Part shown: positions 1-5,517 of the stretch, piece after piece
Layout of the letters: every line of letters starts with the position of its first letter
Numbering within the stretch: the stretch's first letter is position 1
Assembly (NCBI GenBank): GCA_017958015.1
Contig: JAGDDM010000051.1
Location: 1-5,517, forward strand
Length of the DNA: 5,517 bases
Source: Abditibacteriota bacterium
GTDB lineage: Bacteria > Armatimonadota > UBA5829
Direction: 5' to 3'
The notes under the pieces: generated by a model
The model's input: only the letters and a program-made list of their open reading frames with translations
The model's database searches: none
What the model was told of the DNA's origin: nothing
Translations under genes and position numbers: made by a program

Positions 1-33
1 AAAAAACAGGCTCCCGAAGGAGCCTTGTTTTTC
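1..33 (-). terminator. Rho-independent terminator after ybaB
   Basis: Read on the minus strand, a perfect 7-bp stem (AGGCTCC/GGAGCCT, positions 25-19 and 14-8) closes a UUCG loop with a C-G closing pair, which is one of the most stable RNA tetraloops. A run of six T residues follows at the window edge. It begins 8 bases after the ybaB stop codon, so it should end the SRP RNA-dnaX-ybaB unit. It also means that recR, which often follows ybaB in Firmicutes, is not obviously in the same transcript here. Confidence 0.93.
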
Positions 34-40
34 GCGTAAA

Positions 41-388
41 TCAGAACAGTCCCGGAATATTGGGTATATCGATACCGCCGGTGAGTTCCTGCATCTTTTC
101 GCCGTGTTCTTTCTGAGCCTTGTCGCTGGCGTCTCTCACGGCGGAAACAACCAGGTCCTGAAGCATTTCGATATCTTCGGGGTCAACCACTTCCGGGTTA
201 ATCCTGATATCCAGAAGCTGGGCGTGTCCGTCCACGGTGGCGGTAACCATGCCGCCGCCGGAGGTACCGGTTATGCGCACATCCTGGAGGCTCTCCTCGA
301 GGGCCTTCATGTCTTTCTGCATTTTCTGGACTCTCTGCATCATGCCGCCGAGTCCGCCGAAACCGCCGAAATTATTGCCTTTTGCCAT
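41..388 (-). CDS. ybaB: YbaB/EbfC family nucleoid-associated protein
   Basis: This is a small DNA-binding protein of 115 residues, the usual size for the family. Known YbaB/EbfC proteins form tweezer-shaped dimers that bind DNA and associate with the nucleoid. The N-terminus is Gly/Phe/Met-rich (residues 5-16). It is followed by a charged helix (MQRVQKMQKDMKALEESLQD), then a beta-rich core with the family-typical GGGMVTATVDGHAQLLDIRINPEVV and a C-terminal helix (DLVVSAVRDASDKAQKEH). An ATG 11 codons upstream is open, but the start at 388 is chosen for three reasons: the family begins near this point, a GGGAGG lies 9 bases before it, and it sits one base after the dnaX stop. The upstream start would overlap dnaX without an obvious ribosome binding site. 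Co-transcription and translational coupling with dnaX are inferred. The protein looks complete. Confidence 0.95.
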   Translation of the reverse strand: MAKGNNFGGFGGLGGMMQRVQKMQKDMKALEESLQDVRITGTSGGGMVTATVDGHAQLLDIRINPEVVDPEDIEMLQDLVVSAVRDASDKAQKEHGEKMQELTGGIDIPNIPGLF

Positions 389-389
389 T

Positions 390-2090
390 TTAATTGTCCT
401 CCCATAGGTCGTCGTCATCACCTTCCACCTGTGTGGCGTCGAAGGTCATGAGCACTTCGTTTTTGAGTTCGCTTTCTTTGGGGCCGGTAAGTTTTTCCTC
501 TACCGGAGGCGCCGCCGGCTCGGCTTCCTTCGGTTTGGTCATCCTCTTGGGGGCGGGTTTGGGACTCGCGTCCCTGCCGTCCTCCGCGGGAACGACTTTA
601 ATCACGAGCGTGTCGCCCAAAACCTCGGCGATACCCTCGGAAATTATGTCTTTGTAACGCTCCGCCTGATCCATGTGGAAGTAGTGCTCCGCGTCGAAGC
701 CCAAGGTGAGGGTGTTCCCCTCGAGGGAAAGGAGCCGCGCTTCCTTGGCGATGGCGGAGACTTTGGCCTGATGCATCACCTTTTGGATATGCTTCAGAAT
801 CCGCAGCCAAGCGTTGGACACCTGTCTGAAATCGCACTTCATGTCGCCGGGAGCCGTGTAGGTGAGATTCTTCGGCGCGGAAGCGGGAATCTCTTCCGCC
901 GCCGCCGGCCGCGGAGGTCTCGGCGGAGGCGTTCTCCTCGCCGGAGCGGGCCTCGCTTCACCGGAGGCGGGGGCGGTCTCAACCCGGACTTCGCGAACAA
1001 CTTCACGCACAACTTCCTTGGCGCCGCCGCTTTCCGGCTCCTTCATGGCGTTCAGAACCGCCAACTCAAGAGACAGCCGGGCGAGGTCGGTGTACCGAAG
1101 GTCCCCCAAAGACTTGGCCAGAGAAGATATAATCTCCGTGAGCCGCTTGGCGTCAAAGGCGTCGGCGACGGCTTTGCGGTCATCGTTTCGCTCGGCTCCG
1201 ACCTTGACGGCCAGGAGATCTCTGAAGTACTCCGCCGCGGAGGCGATAAATTCTTTCACGTCCACACCGGTGCGGACGATTTTGTCCGCGAAAGCCAGGG
1301 CTTTTGCCTCGTCCTTTTCGGCGAGAACCGACGCCAGTTCCGTAAAGGATTCCTCGTCCGCCAGCCCCAGAACCGTGTACACGTCCTCCGCCTCGATTTT
1401 GTCGCCGGCGTAGGAGATGAGCTGTTCCAGAAGGCTCAGGGCGTCCCGGTAGGAGCCGTTGGCGGCCCGGGTGAGCCGGGCCAGGGCCTCGTCGCTTATC
1501 TCGCGGCCCTCACTCTCGGTGACATATTTGATTCTGCCGGAGATGTTCTCGTCGGAACCTCGGCGGAAGTCGAACCGCTGGCACCGGGAGCGGATGGTGA
1601 CGGGAATCTTGTTGGCTTCGGTGGTGGCCAAAACGAACACCGCGTGGGCCGGGGGCTCTTCCAAAGTCTTGAGGAAGGCGTCCTTGGCGGCGGAGGAGAG
1701 CTGGTGGGCTTCGTCGATGATGTAGACTTTGTAGCGCATGCGCATGGGGGGATATTTAACCCCGTCCCGGAGCATGTCGACGTCGCTTACGCCTCTGTTG
1801 GAGGCGGCGTCCATCTCCACAACGTCAACCGCCGTGCCCGCGGCGATGGCTTTGCAGTTTTCGCAAACGCCGCAGGGGTCCGCCGTGGGGCCTTTTTCGC
1901 AGTTGAGAGCCTTGGCTATGAGCCGCGCCACCGTTGTTTTGCCCGTGCCTCTGCTCCCGCAGAAAAGGTACCCCTGACCGATGCGGCCCGCGGCTATGGA
2001 GTTCCGGATTGTCCGGATTATGTGCTCCTGACCGATTACGTCGTCGAACGTAAGGGAGCGGTATTTGCGGTAGAGTGAGACGTAGGGCAT
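390..2090 (-). CDS. dnaX: DNA polymerase III subunit gamma/tau (DnaX)
   Basis: This is the ATPase of the replicative clamp loader, which loads the beta sliding clamp and organises the polymerase. The 566-residue product opens with the family signature PYVSLYRKYRSLTFDDVIGQ. Walker A is GSRGTGKTT (45-53), the zinc site is C64/C73/C76/C79, Walker B is VYIIDEAH (122-129), and the SRC sensor with the likely arginine finger is at 168-170. An AAA+ lid and domain III follow to about 360, then a Pro/Ala-rich linker (about 365-408), a tau-type C-terminal domain around W428 to about 495, and a charged tail ending in an Asp-rich stretch. The reading frame is open 33 codons further upstream, but that part is the SRP RNA gene, so the ATG at 2090 is used. 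No Shine-Dalgarno sequence precedes it. It ends one base before ybaB. I saw no A-rich slippery site for a gamma frameshift. Confidence 0.97.
   Translation of the reverse strand: MPYVSLYRKYRSLTFDDVIGQEHIIRTIRNSIAAGRIGQGYLFCGSRGTGKTTVARLIAKALNCEKGPTADPCGVCENCKAIAAGTAVDVVEMDAASNRGVSDVDMLRDGVKYPPMRMRYKVYIIDEAHQLSSAAKDAFLKTLEEPPAHAVFVLATTEANKIPVTIRSRCQRFDFRRGSDENISGRIKYVTESEGREISDEALARLTRAANGSYRDALSLLEQLISYAGDKIEAEDVYTVLGLADEESFTELASVLAEKDEAKALAFADKIVRTGVDVKEFIASAAEYFRDLLAVKVGAERNDDRKAVADAFDAKRLTEIISSLAKSLGDLRYTDLARLSLELAVLNAMKEPESGGAKEVVREVVREVRVETAPASGEARPAPARRTPPPRPPRPAAAEEIPASAPKNLTYTAPGDMKCDFRQVSNAWLRILKHIQKVMHQAKVSAIAKEARLLSLEGNTLTLGFDAEHYFHMDQAERYKDIISEGIAEVLGDTLVIKVVPAEDGRDASPKPAPKRMTKPKEAEPAAPPVEEKLTGPKESELKNEVLMTFDATQVEGDDDDLWEDN
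398..403 (-). promoter_or_regulatory. Shine-Dalgarno site for ybaB
   Basis: GGGAGG on the minus strand ends 9 bases before the ATG at 388 and lies inside the last codons of dnaX. It decides the ybaB start in favour of 388 over the ATG at 421. It also shows that this organism does use Shine-Dalgarno-led initiation, which makes the absence of such a site at the other starts in the window more notable. Confidence 0.85.
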
Positions 2091-2096
2091 AGTGAT

Positions 2097-2102
2097 AAAA
2101 TA
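2097..2102 (-). promoter_or_regulatory. possible -10 element for a leaderless dnaX transcript
   Basis: TATTTT on the minus strand (4 of 6 matches to TATAAT) lies 6 bases before the dnaX ATG. This is the same geometry seen at the two plus-strand starts. There is no convincing -35 at 16 to 18 bases upstream, where the sequence is the 3' arm of the SRP RNA. The alternative is that this A/T-rich stretch is just the linker or U-rich release site after the SRP RNA. Confidence 0.3.
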
Positions 2103-2105
2103 AAT

Positions 2106-2374
2106 GACCGTGCACCCGCCTCCGATAGGGACCTCTCCGGCGTTTTTTCGACACAAGACTCCGGCCGGAAGACCCGCGGCACATGCCAATCAAGCTTACC
2201 GCTGCTTCCTCCCGGACCTGACGGAGTTCGCAAGTTAAACATTGCGCGGGGTCCGGCGTTCAACATCCCGGTCGAAACACATACCGAAAAAGACCGAACC
2301 TCGGGCGGGGATTCAACCTCGCTATGGCGGATTGCGAGCTACAGGGCACCGCCGGTTCCCCGTCTAGCACGGCC
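2106..2374 (-). ncRNA. ffs: SRP RNA, long bacterial (Alu-domain-containing) type
   Basis: This is the RNA scaffold of the signal recognition particle, which binds Ffh and targets nascent membrane and secreted proteins. The domain IV core GTCAGGTCCGGGAGGAAGCA (2222-2203) is unmistakable; its apical tetraloop is GGGA (2213-2210) rather than the common GGAA. The 5' part contains GGCGGTGCCCTGTA and CTCGCAATCCGC, which match the Alu domain of the Bacillus subtilis scRNA as I remember it. The ends pair over 8 positions (2374-2367 with 2113-2106, including one G-U), fixing a length of about 269 nt, close to the Bacillus RNA (about 270). Complementary segments GGCGG/CCGCC and CTCGC/GCGAG cross each other, as expected for the tertiary-paired Alu fold. 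It lies directly upstream of dnaX, as in Bacillus (scr-dnaX). The ends are set from the closing helix and may be off by a few bases. Confidence 0.95.
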
Positions 2375-2403
2375 AAACTTGTACGCGTATCCAACGAATA
2401 TTT

Positions 2404-2432
2404 ATTATAACACATTCCGAAAGGTTTGTCAC
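2404..2432 (-). promoter_or_regulatory. sigma-70-type promoter of the SRP RNA
   Basis: On the minus strand, the -35 GTGACA (2432-2427, 5 of 6 consensus), a 17-base spacer and a perfect -10 TATAAT (2409-2404) form a near-ideal housekeeping promoter. TG at 2412-2411 adds an extended -10. Initiation is expected near 2397, giving a leader of about 20 bases before the closing helix of the RNA. That leader would be trimmed during maturation (inferred). The strength fits an abundant stable RNA. Read-through could also supply dnaX and ybaB. Confidence 0.88.
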
Positions 2433-2438
2433 ACCTTT
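2420..2438. repeat. short inverted repeat between the divergent promoters
   Basis: AAAGGT-N7-ACCTTT is a perfect 6-bp inverted repeat with a 7-base centre. It covers the SRP RNA -35 hexamer and abuts the region where a -35 for the plus-strand gene at 2472 would lie. It could be an operator. Followed by further T residues on the plus strand, it also resembles a weak terminator hairpin, although nothing upstream on that strand needs terminating. At this length chance occurrence is possible. Confidence 0.35.
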
Positions 2439-2458
2439 TTTTCAAAGGGATTTTCCGG

Positions 2459-2464
2459 TACAAT
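2459..2464 (+). promoter_or_regulatory. -10 element for the plus-strand gene at 2472
   Basis: TACAAT (5 of 6 consensus) lies 7 bases before the ATG, so transcription would start at or next to the start codon and give a leaderless mRNA. The position where a -35 is expected (2436-2441) is a plain T-run, so the promoter is incomplete on this side. No Shine-Dalgarno is near the ATG; the AAAGGG at 2444-2449 is 22 bases away. Confidence 0.5.
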
Positions 2465-2471
2465 ATATATT

Positions 2472-4001
2472 ATGTATAAGACAAAGACAAACCCCGCGTT
2501 CTTCGCCCTAATCGCCCTTATGCTGGCGGCGATTCTCTTTCGCCTGACGGATCTCTATCTTCCCATGAACCGTGACAGCGGTCTCTTCGCCTACGGCGGC
2601 TGGCGGATTCTCTGCGGCGAAAAGCCCTACATCGATTTCTTCGACAACAAACTGCCGGGAATATTTTACGTCAACGCCCTGGCAATGGCCCTTTTCGGCG
2701 TCTCCGCCAAGGGCATCGTCCTTTTCCAAATGATTTGGGGCGCCCTCACTTCCTGGGCCTTCTACGGCGTGTGCAAAAAGTTCGTAAGCTCCAAACTCGC
2801 CCTCATCGTAAGCCTCGTTTTCACCTTCTACTTCGCCTCATACGCCCTTGCCGAGGGCGGAAATCACGCGGAGTGTTACACATCGCTGTTTGTTTTGACG
2901 GCGGTATGGCTCGTTATGAGTCGGGGCAAATACGGCTGCTTCATCGCCGGGGTCCTCACTGTCCTTGCGGCGGTAATCAAACAGCCCGCCTTCGCGGTTT
3001 TTCTGCCCCTTTTCGTGTACCTCATCATCGAAAAGCGCAAAGCCGACGCGGTGATGCTGGCGGCGGGGGCGGTTATATCCTCCGCTCTTTTCCTGCTGTG
3101 GCTGCACCTCACCGGTATGCTGCCGGGGGCGCTGGACGCCAACCTCGTTTTCAACAAACTCTACTTCAAAGACGCCTACACCGACGGCCTCAAAACCGGT
3201 ATATTCAACCTTAAAAAGGGACTCGTTATAATCGCGCTGCCCGTCGTCGGCGCCCTCGTCGGCTTCACCGCCCTCGGGAGAGAAAAGCTCTCCCTCCGGG
3301 TGCTTTCGGCGCTGTGGTTTGTCACCGACATATTGGGACTCGCCATGGGCGGCCGCTACGCCTGTTATTACTTCCTTCAGGTGCTGCCCATGCTGTTTCT
3401 GATGACCGCCGCGGCTCTGAAAGTTTACGCGGCGACCCCGAAGAGTCGAACTGCGGCCGGTCTCATAGCCCTTTTCCTCTTCTTCGGTCCCGTATGGCAC
3501 ATCGAAACCGGCATAAAACCTATCTACTCCGTGGCTCAGCGGAACATTTATATAAGCAACTACGTCACCGACAAGCGGATAAACGAGCACGAACTCATGC
3601 CCTTCGAGAACATCGCCGAGGTCATCGACGAGCACTCGGAACCCGATGATATGATTTATATTTGGGGCTGGGAGACCCGCGCGGCCTTCGCCGCCAAGCG
3701 GAAAATAGCGTCGAAGTATCTCCACGCCCATCCCCTGGGCGCCACCGGATTCAACCGGGACGAGAGGATAAAACAGGTGGCGGAGGATATTAAGAAAAAC
3801 AAGCCCAAGTTCATCGTTGACTGCTCCGCTTTCGTCCCCGGCACCGTTCCGGCGCTGTCGGACAGGTCGGAAAAATACGGCTGCGACTTCTTCCGGCTGG
3901 ACGGCTACGGCCCTGTGCAAGACGCGGTGGAGGCGAACTACACCTTGGCGGCGGAAATCGACGGCTGCCCCTTCTACGTTATCAAACCGGACGGGGAGTG
4001 A
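2472..4001 (+). CDS. GT-C-type membrane glycosyltransferase-like protein (ArnT/PMT-like)
   Basis: This 509-residue polytopic protein resembles the glycosyltransferase-39/83 (PMT/ArnT-like) group, which moves sugars from polyprenyl-phosphate donors to acceptors on the outer side of the membrane. After a first membrane helix (about 9-31) comes the hallmark first external loop: RDSG (34-37), CGEKPY (48-53) and DNKLPG (58-63), where acidic residues are typically catalytic. Further helices run to about 345, with EGGNHAEC (128-135), IKQPA (169-173) and the late GGRYACYY (293-300), all in places typical of the family. A soluble C-terminal domain (about 346-509) follows. The ATG at 2472 is chosen over the open ATG at 2379 because the upstream part overlaps the divergent promoters and the SRP leader, and because hydrophobicity begins here. 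There is no Shine-Dalgarno; see the -10 at 2459. The donor and acceptor cannot be told from sequence. Confidence 0.85.
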   Translation: MYKTKTNPAFFALIALMLAAILFRLTDLYLPMNRDSGLFAYGGWRILCGEKPYIDFFDNKLPGIFYVNALAMALFGVSAKGIVLFQMIWGALTSWAFYGVCKKFVSSKLALIVSLVFTFYFASYALAEGGNHAECYTSLFVLTAVWLVMSRGKYGCFIAGVLTVLAAVIKQPAFAVFLPLFVYLIIEKRKADAVMLAAGAVISSALFLLWLHLTGMLPGALDANLVFNKLYFKDAYTDGLKTGIFNLKKGLVIIALPVVGALVGFTALGREKLSLRVLSALWFVTDILGLAMGGRYACYYFLQVLPMLFLMTAAALKVYAATPKSRTAAGLIALFLFFGPVWHIETGIKPIYSVAQRNIYISNYVTDKRINEHELMPFENIAEVIDEHSEPDDMIYIWGWETRAAFAAKRKIASKYLHAHPLGATGFNRDERIKQVAEDIKKNKPKFIVDCSAFVPGTVPALSDRSEKYGCDFFRLDGYGPVQDAVEANYTLAAEIDGCPFYVIKPDGE

Positions 4002-4002
4002 T

Positions 4003-4031
4003 TTGACGGAAATCCTTATTTGCGGTATCAT
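4003..4031 (+). promoter_or_regulatory. internal promoter with leaderless geometry before the gene at 4038
   Basis: TTGACG (4003-4008, 5 of 6), a 17-base spacer and TATCAT (4026-4031, 5 of 6) form a clear sigma-70-type promoter beginning one base after the stop codon of the preceding gene. Only 6 bases separate the -10 from the ATG at 4038, so the transcript should start at or within a base or two of the start codon. No Shine-Dalgarno sequence occurs in the 36-base gap, consistent with leaderless initiation. Confidence 0.7.
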
Positions 4032-4037
4032 ATCGAC

Positions 4038-4871
4038 ATGAAAACAAACGCGAAATTGGCCCTTACCTTGGGGCTTACGGCGGTTTTCCTGGCCCTCGTG
4101 GGCGCGGCTCGGCCCACCTGGACCATGCAGGAAACCTACTATCATATAAAGAAATACAATCAGCGCCGGTGCTGCGACGTGGCCCTCTGCGGCGACAGCC
4201 GTATCGAGTGCGGCTTGATGCCGGAAATCATGAGCCCCATCTGCGGCAAAACATACAACTTCGCCTACGGCGCCCTCTGTTACAGCGACGCCTATTACAA
4301 CAGAATCCCGGGGCTTTTGGACCCCAACGGAAAAAAGATTATCGTCATGGGCGTTCAGCCGGCGGACTTCGACAAGGATGAGTCGGACTTTCCCCTCATA
4401 AACGCCATGTCCCCGGCGCGGAGAAGCTTCGAGCTCAATGCGGTTCAGCGGCTGGAAACCTTTAAGCTGGACAAAAACAAGGGCGGCCACCACCCGGACG
4501 GCTACAACGAGCGAAAAACGAAACCCACCGAGGCGGCAAAAGCCACCCTCATTGCCGGATACCGGGAGAACCGGCCGGCGGCCAAGTCGGAGATAGACAG
4601 GTTGGCGGCCTTCGTTAAAAAACAGGTTGAGGACGGCTTCACCGTAATAGGAATTCGGATGCCCACAACCCCGGAAATGGTGGCGGTGCAGGACGAAAAG
4701 TGGGACGGCGAGTACGCTATGAACGCCCTCAAAGACGCCGGCATGATTTGGGTGGAGATTGACGGCGAATACGAAACCTGGGACGCATCCCACCTCACAA
4801 CCGACTCCGCCCGAATATATTCGGAAAAACTGGCAAGGAAGATAAAAGAAATCGAAGATGGGAATAAATAA
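4038..4871 (+). CDS. membrane-anchored or secreted SGNH/GDSL-hydrolase-like protein
   Basis: This 277-residue protein has a basic N-terminus and one hydrophobic segment (about 7-24), either an anchor or a signal peptide, so the rest should lie outside the membrane. The domain resembles SGNH/GDSL hydrolases: a block I-like CGDSRIECG with candidate nucleophile S54, NFAYGA (74-79) as the next conserved block, a strand KKIIVMGV (99-106), and near the C-terminus D249-A-S-H252, matching the DxxH that supplies the catalytic Asp and His. Members act as esterases, deacetylases or acyltransferases on envelope polymers; the substrate here is unknown. Six cysteines fall between residues 45 and 81. An ATG at 4020 is in frame, but 4038 aligns exactly with the start of the related downstream gene and puts basic residues directly before the hydrophobic stretch. 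The family call rests on motifs only. Confidence 0.8.
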   Translation: MKTNAKLALTLGLTAVFLALVGAARPTWTMQETYYHIKKYNQRRCCDVALCGDSRIECGLMPEIMSPICGKTYNFAYGALCYSDAYYNRIPGLLDPNGKKIIVMGVQPADFDKDESDFPLINAMSPARRSFELNAVQRLETFKLDKNKGGHHPDGYNERKTKPTEAAKATLIAGYRENRPAAKSEIDRLAAFVKKQVEDGFTVIGIRMPTTPEMVAVQDEKWDGEYAMNALKDAGMIWVEIDGEYETWDASHLTTDSARIYSEKLARKIKEIEDGNK

Positions 4872-5517
4872 AAGACTCTTTTTCACCCTTGCCTTATCCT
4901 CCGTATTCATATTAACCGCGGCGGCTCTGCGTCCGGAGCGCACGATGTCGGAGGACTATGTCTATATAATGAGATACGACAAGAAGCCGAATTGCGACGT
5001 TCTTGTGGCCGGAAACAGCAGAGTCGATTGCGACCTGATACCGGAAATCATGAGCCCTATCTGCGGCAAAACATATCTTTTCGCCATGAACGCCGCGAAA
5101 TTAACGCCGGATTTCATGGGCAAAATACCGGAAAAACTGAATCCCGAAGGAAAGAAAATCATTCTTCTCGCCATCAGCCCCTCCGAATTTTATATGCGGA
5201 AGAATAATAACAATAAGCATTTTTGCCGCATACACAATATGACTCCGTTCAGAAGAAAAGCGGAGATGCATATCTTTCAACGTTTTGCCGTACCGGATTT
5301 CGACCCCACAAAAATACGTCACGGAGACGGTTATCATGTACTGCGATACGCTCCGAACCCGAACGCGCACAACAAAGAACTTAAGAACTACCGCGGTGTT
5401 CTCCCCGTACCCGACGCCGTGATTATCGGGTTTGCCGATGATGTGCGAAATCTTGTCAATGAAGGATATACGGTTTTGGGTTGCAGATTCCCCACCTGTC
5501 CCGAAATGAAAAAAGTC
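4858..5517 (+). CDS. second SGNH/GDSL-like protein, paralogue of the preceding gene (3' end outside window)
   Basis: An open frame of 220 codons runs from this ATG to the window edge with no stop. It is a paralogue of the gene before it: a hydrophobic segment at residues 7-24, then LRPERTM against ARPTWTM, NCDVLVAGNSRVDC against CCDVALCGDSRIEC, and the identical stretch PEIMSPICGKTY (62-73). The two align without a gap from ATG to at least residue 73, and near the window end GYTVLGCRFPTCPEM matches GFTVIGIRMPTTPEM, shifted by only three residues. Candidate nucleophile S54 is kept, in GNSR rather than GDSR. By comparison about 60 residues, including the DxxH motif, lie beyond the window. The start overlaps the previous gene by 14 bases, with only a distant AAGGA upstream, so translational coupling is likely. 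Its middle part is visibly richer in A/T than its neighbour. Confidence 0.85.
   Translation, partial: MGINKRLFFTLALSSVFILTAAALRPERTMSEDYVYIMRYDKKPNCDVLVAGNSRVDCDLIPEIMSPICGKTYLFAMNAAKLTPDFMGKIPEKLNPEGKKIILLAISPSEFYMRKNNNNKHFCRIHNMTPFRRKAEMHIFQRFAVPDFDPTKIRHGDGYHVLRYAPNPNAHNKELKNYRGVLPVPDAVIIGFADDVRNLVNEGYTVLGCRFPTCPEMKKV

Noticed and set aside
389..421. upstream ATG start for ybaB
   Set aside because: It would overlap dnaX and ignore the GGGAGG placed correctly for the ATG at 388; the extra residues are not typical of the family.
390..1100. programmed frameshift site producing a short gamma form of DnaX
   Set aside because: No A-run or A AAA AAG-type slippery heptamer was found on the minus strand in the linker region.
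675..2078. 467-codon open frame on the plus strand opposite dnaX
   Set aside because: It is entirely antisense to dnaX and its low-complexity Gly/Arg/Val composition mirrors dnaX codons. No start signal or family motif was seen.
2091..2189. N-terminal extension of dnaX by 33 residues
   Set aside because: These codons are the 3' arm of the SRP RNA. DnaX proteins begin at the PYVSLYRKYR motif, which follows the ATG at 2090.
2420..2442. plus-strand intrinsic terminator (AAAGGT hairpin followed by T residues)
   Set aside because: The stem is short and A/T-rich and no plus-strand transcript arrives from the left, so I list it only as an inverted repeat.
2260..2463. small minus-strand open frame covering the SRP RNA 5' half and its promoter
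   Set aside because: It is explained by the SRP RNA gene and its -35/-10 elements; there is no coding evidence.
2838..4943. 701-codon open frame on the minus strand opposite the plus-strand genes
   Set aside because: It lies antisense across three genes with clear protein features and paralogy, has no recognisable domain, and is His/Gly/Arg/Val-rich as expected from the reverse complement of GC-rich codons. It is a shadow frame despite its length.

Overview
The window holds two divergent transcription units around a signal recognition particle (SRP) RNA gene. The left unit is on the minus strand: SRP RNA (about 2374 to 2106), dnaX (2090 to 390), a YbaB/EbfC nucleoid-associated protein gene (388 to 41) and a strong intrinsic terminator (33 to 1). 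The right unit is on the plus strand: a GT-C-type membrane glycosyltransferase-like protein (2472 to 4001), then two tandem related single-pass exported or anchored proteins with SGNH/GDSL-hydrolase-like features (4038 to 4871, and 4858 running off the window end).

Organism: the SRP RNA is the long Alu-domain-containing bacterial type. Its order with dnaX and ybaB matches the scr-dnaX-yaaK region of Bacillus and relatives, so a Clostridia-like Firmicute of moderately high GC content is the best guess. One feature argues for caution. Several starts (dnaX and the first two plus-strand genes) have no Shine-Dalgarno sequence but carry a -10-like TANNNT hexamer 6 to 7 bases before the ATG, the signature of leaderless mRNAs. 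These are common in Actinobacteria, Deinococcota and some other phyla, so a less-studied lineage with a long SRP RNA is possible.

How the genes work together: the left unit is housekeeping, namely co-translational protein targeting (SRP RNA), the replicative clamp loader (DnaX) and a small DNA-binding protein (YbaB). The right unit looks like a cell-envelope cassette. A multi-pass enzyme of the lipid-linked-sugar type could act on a surface glycan or protein, and two SGNH-like proteins with active-site-like GDSR/GNSR motifs could trim or acylate/deacylate the product outside the membrane. That joint role is inferred from domain type and adjacency only.

The most useful points for a second look are the internal promoter TTGACG-N17-TATCAT ending 6 bases before the second plus-strand ATG, the 15-base gap between the SRP RNA 3' end and the dnaX ATG, and the duplicated SGNH-like pair whose last member continues beyond the window.
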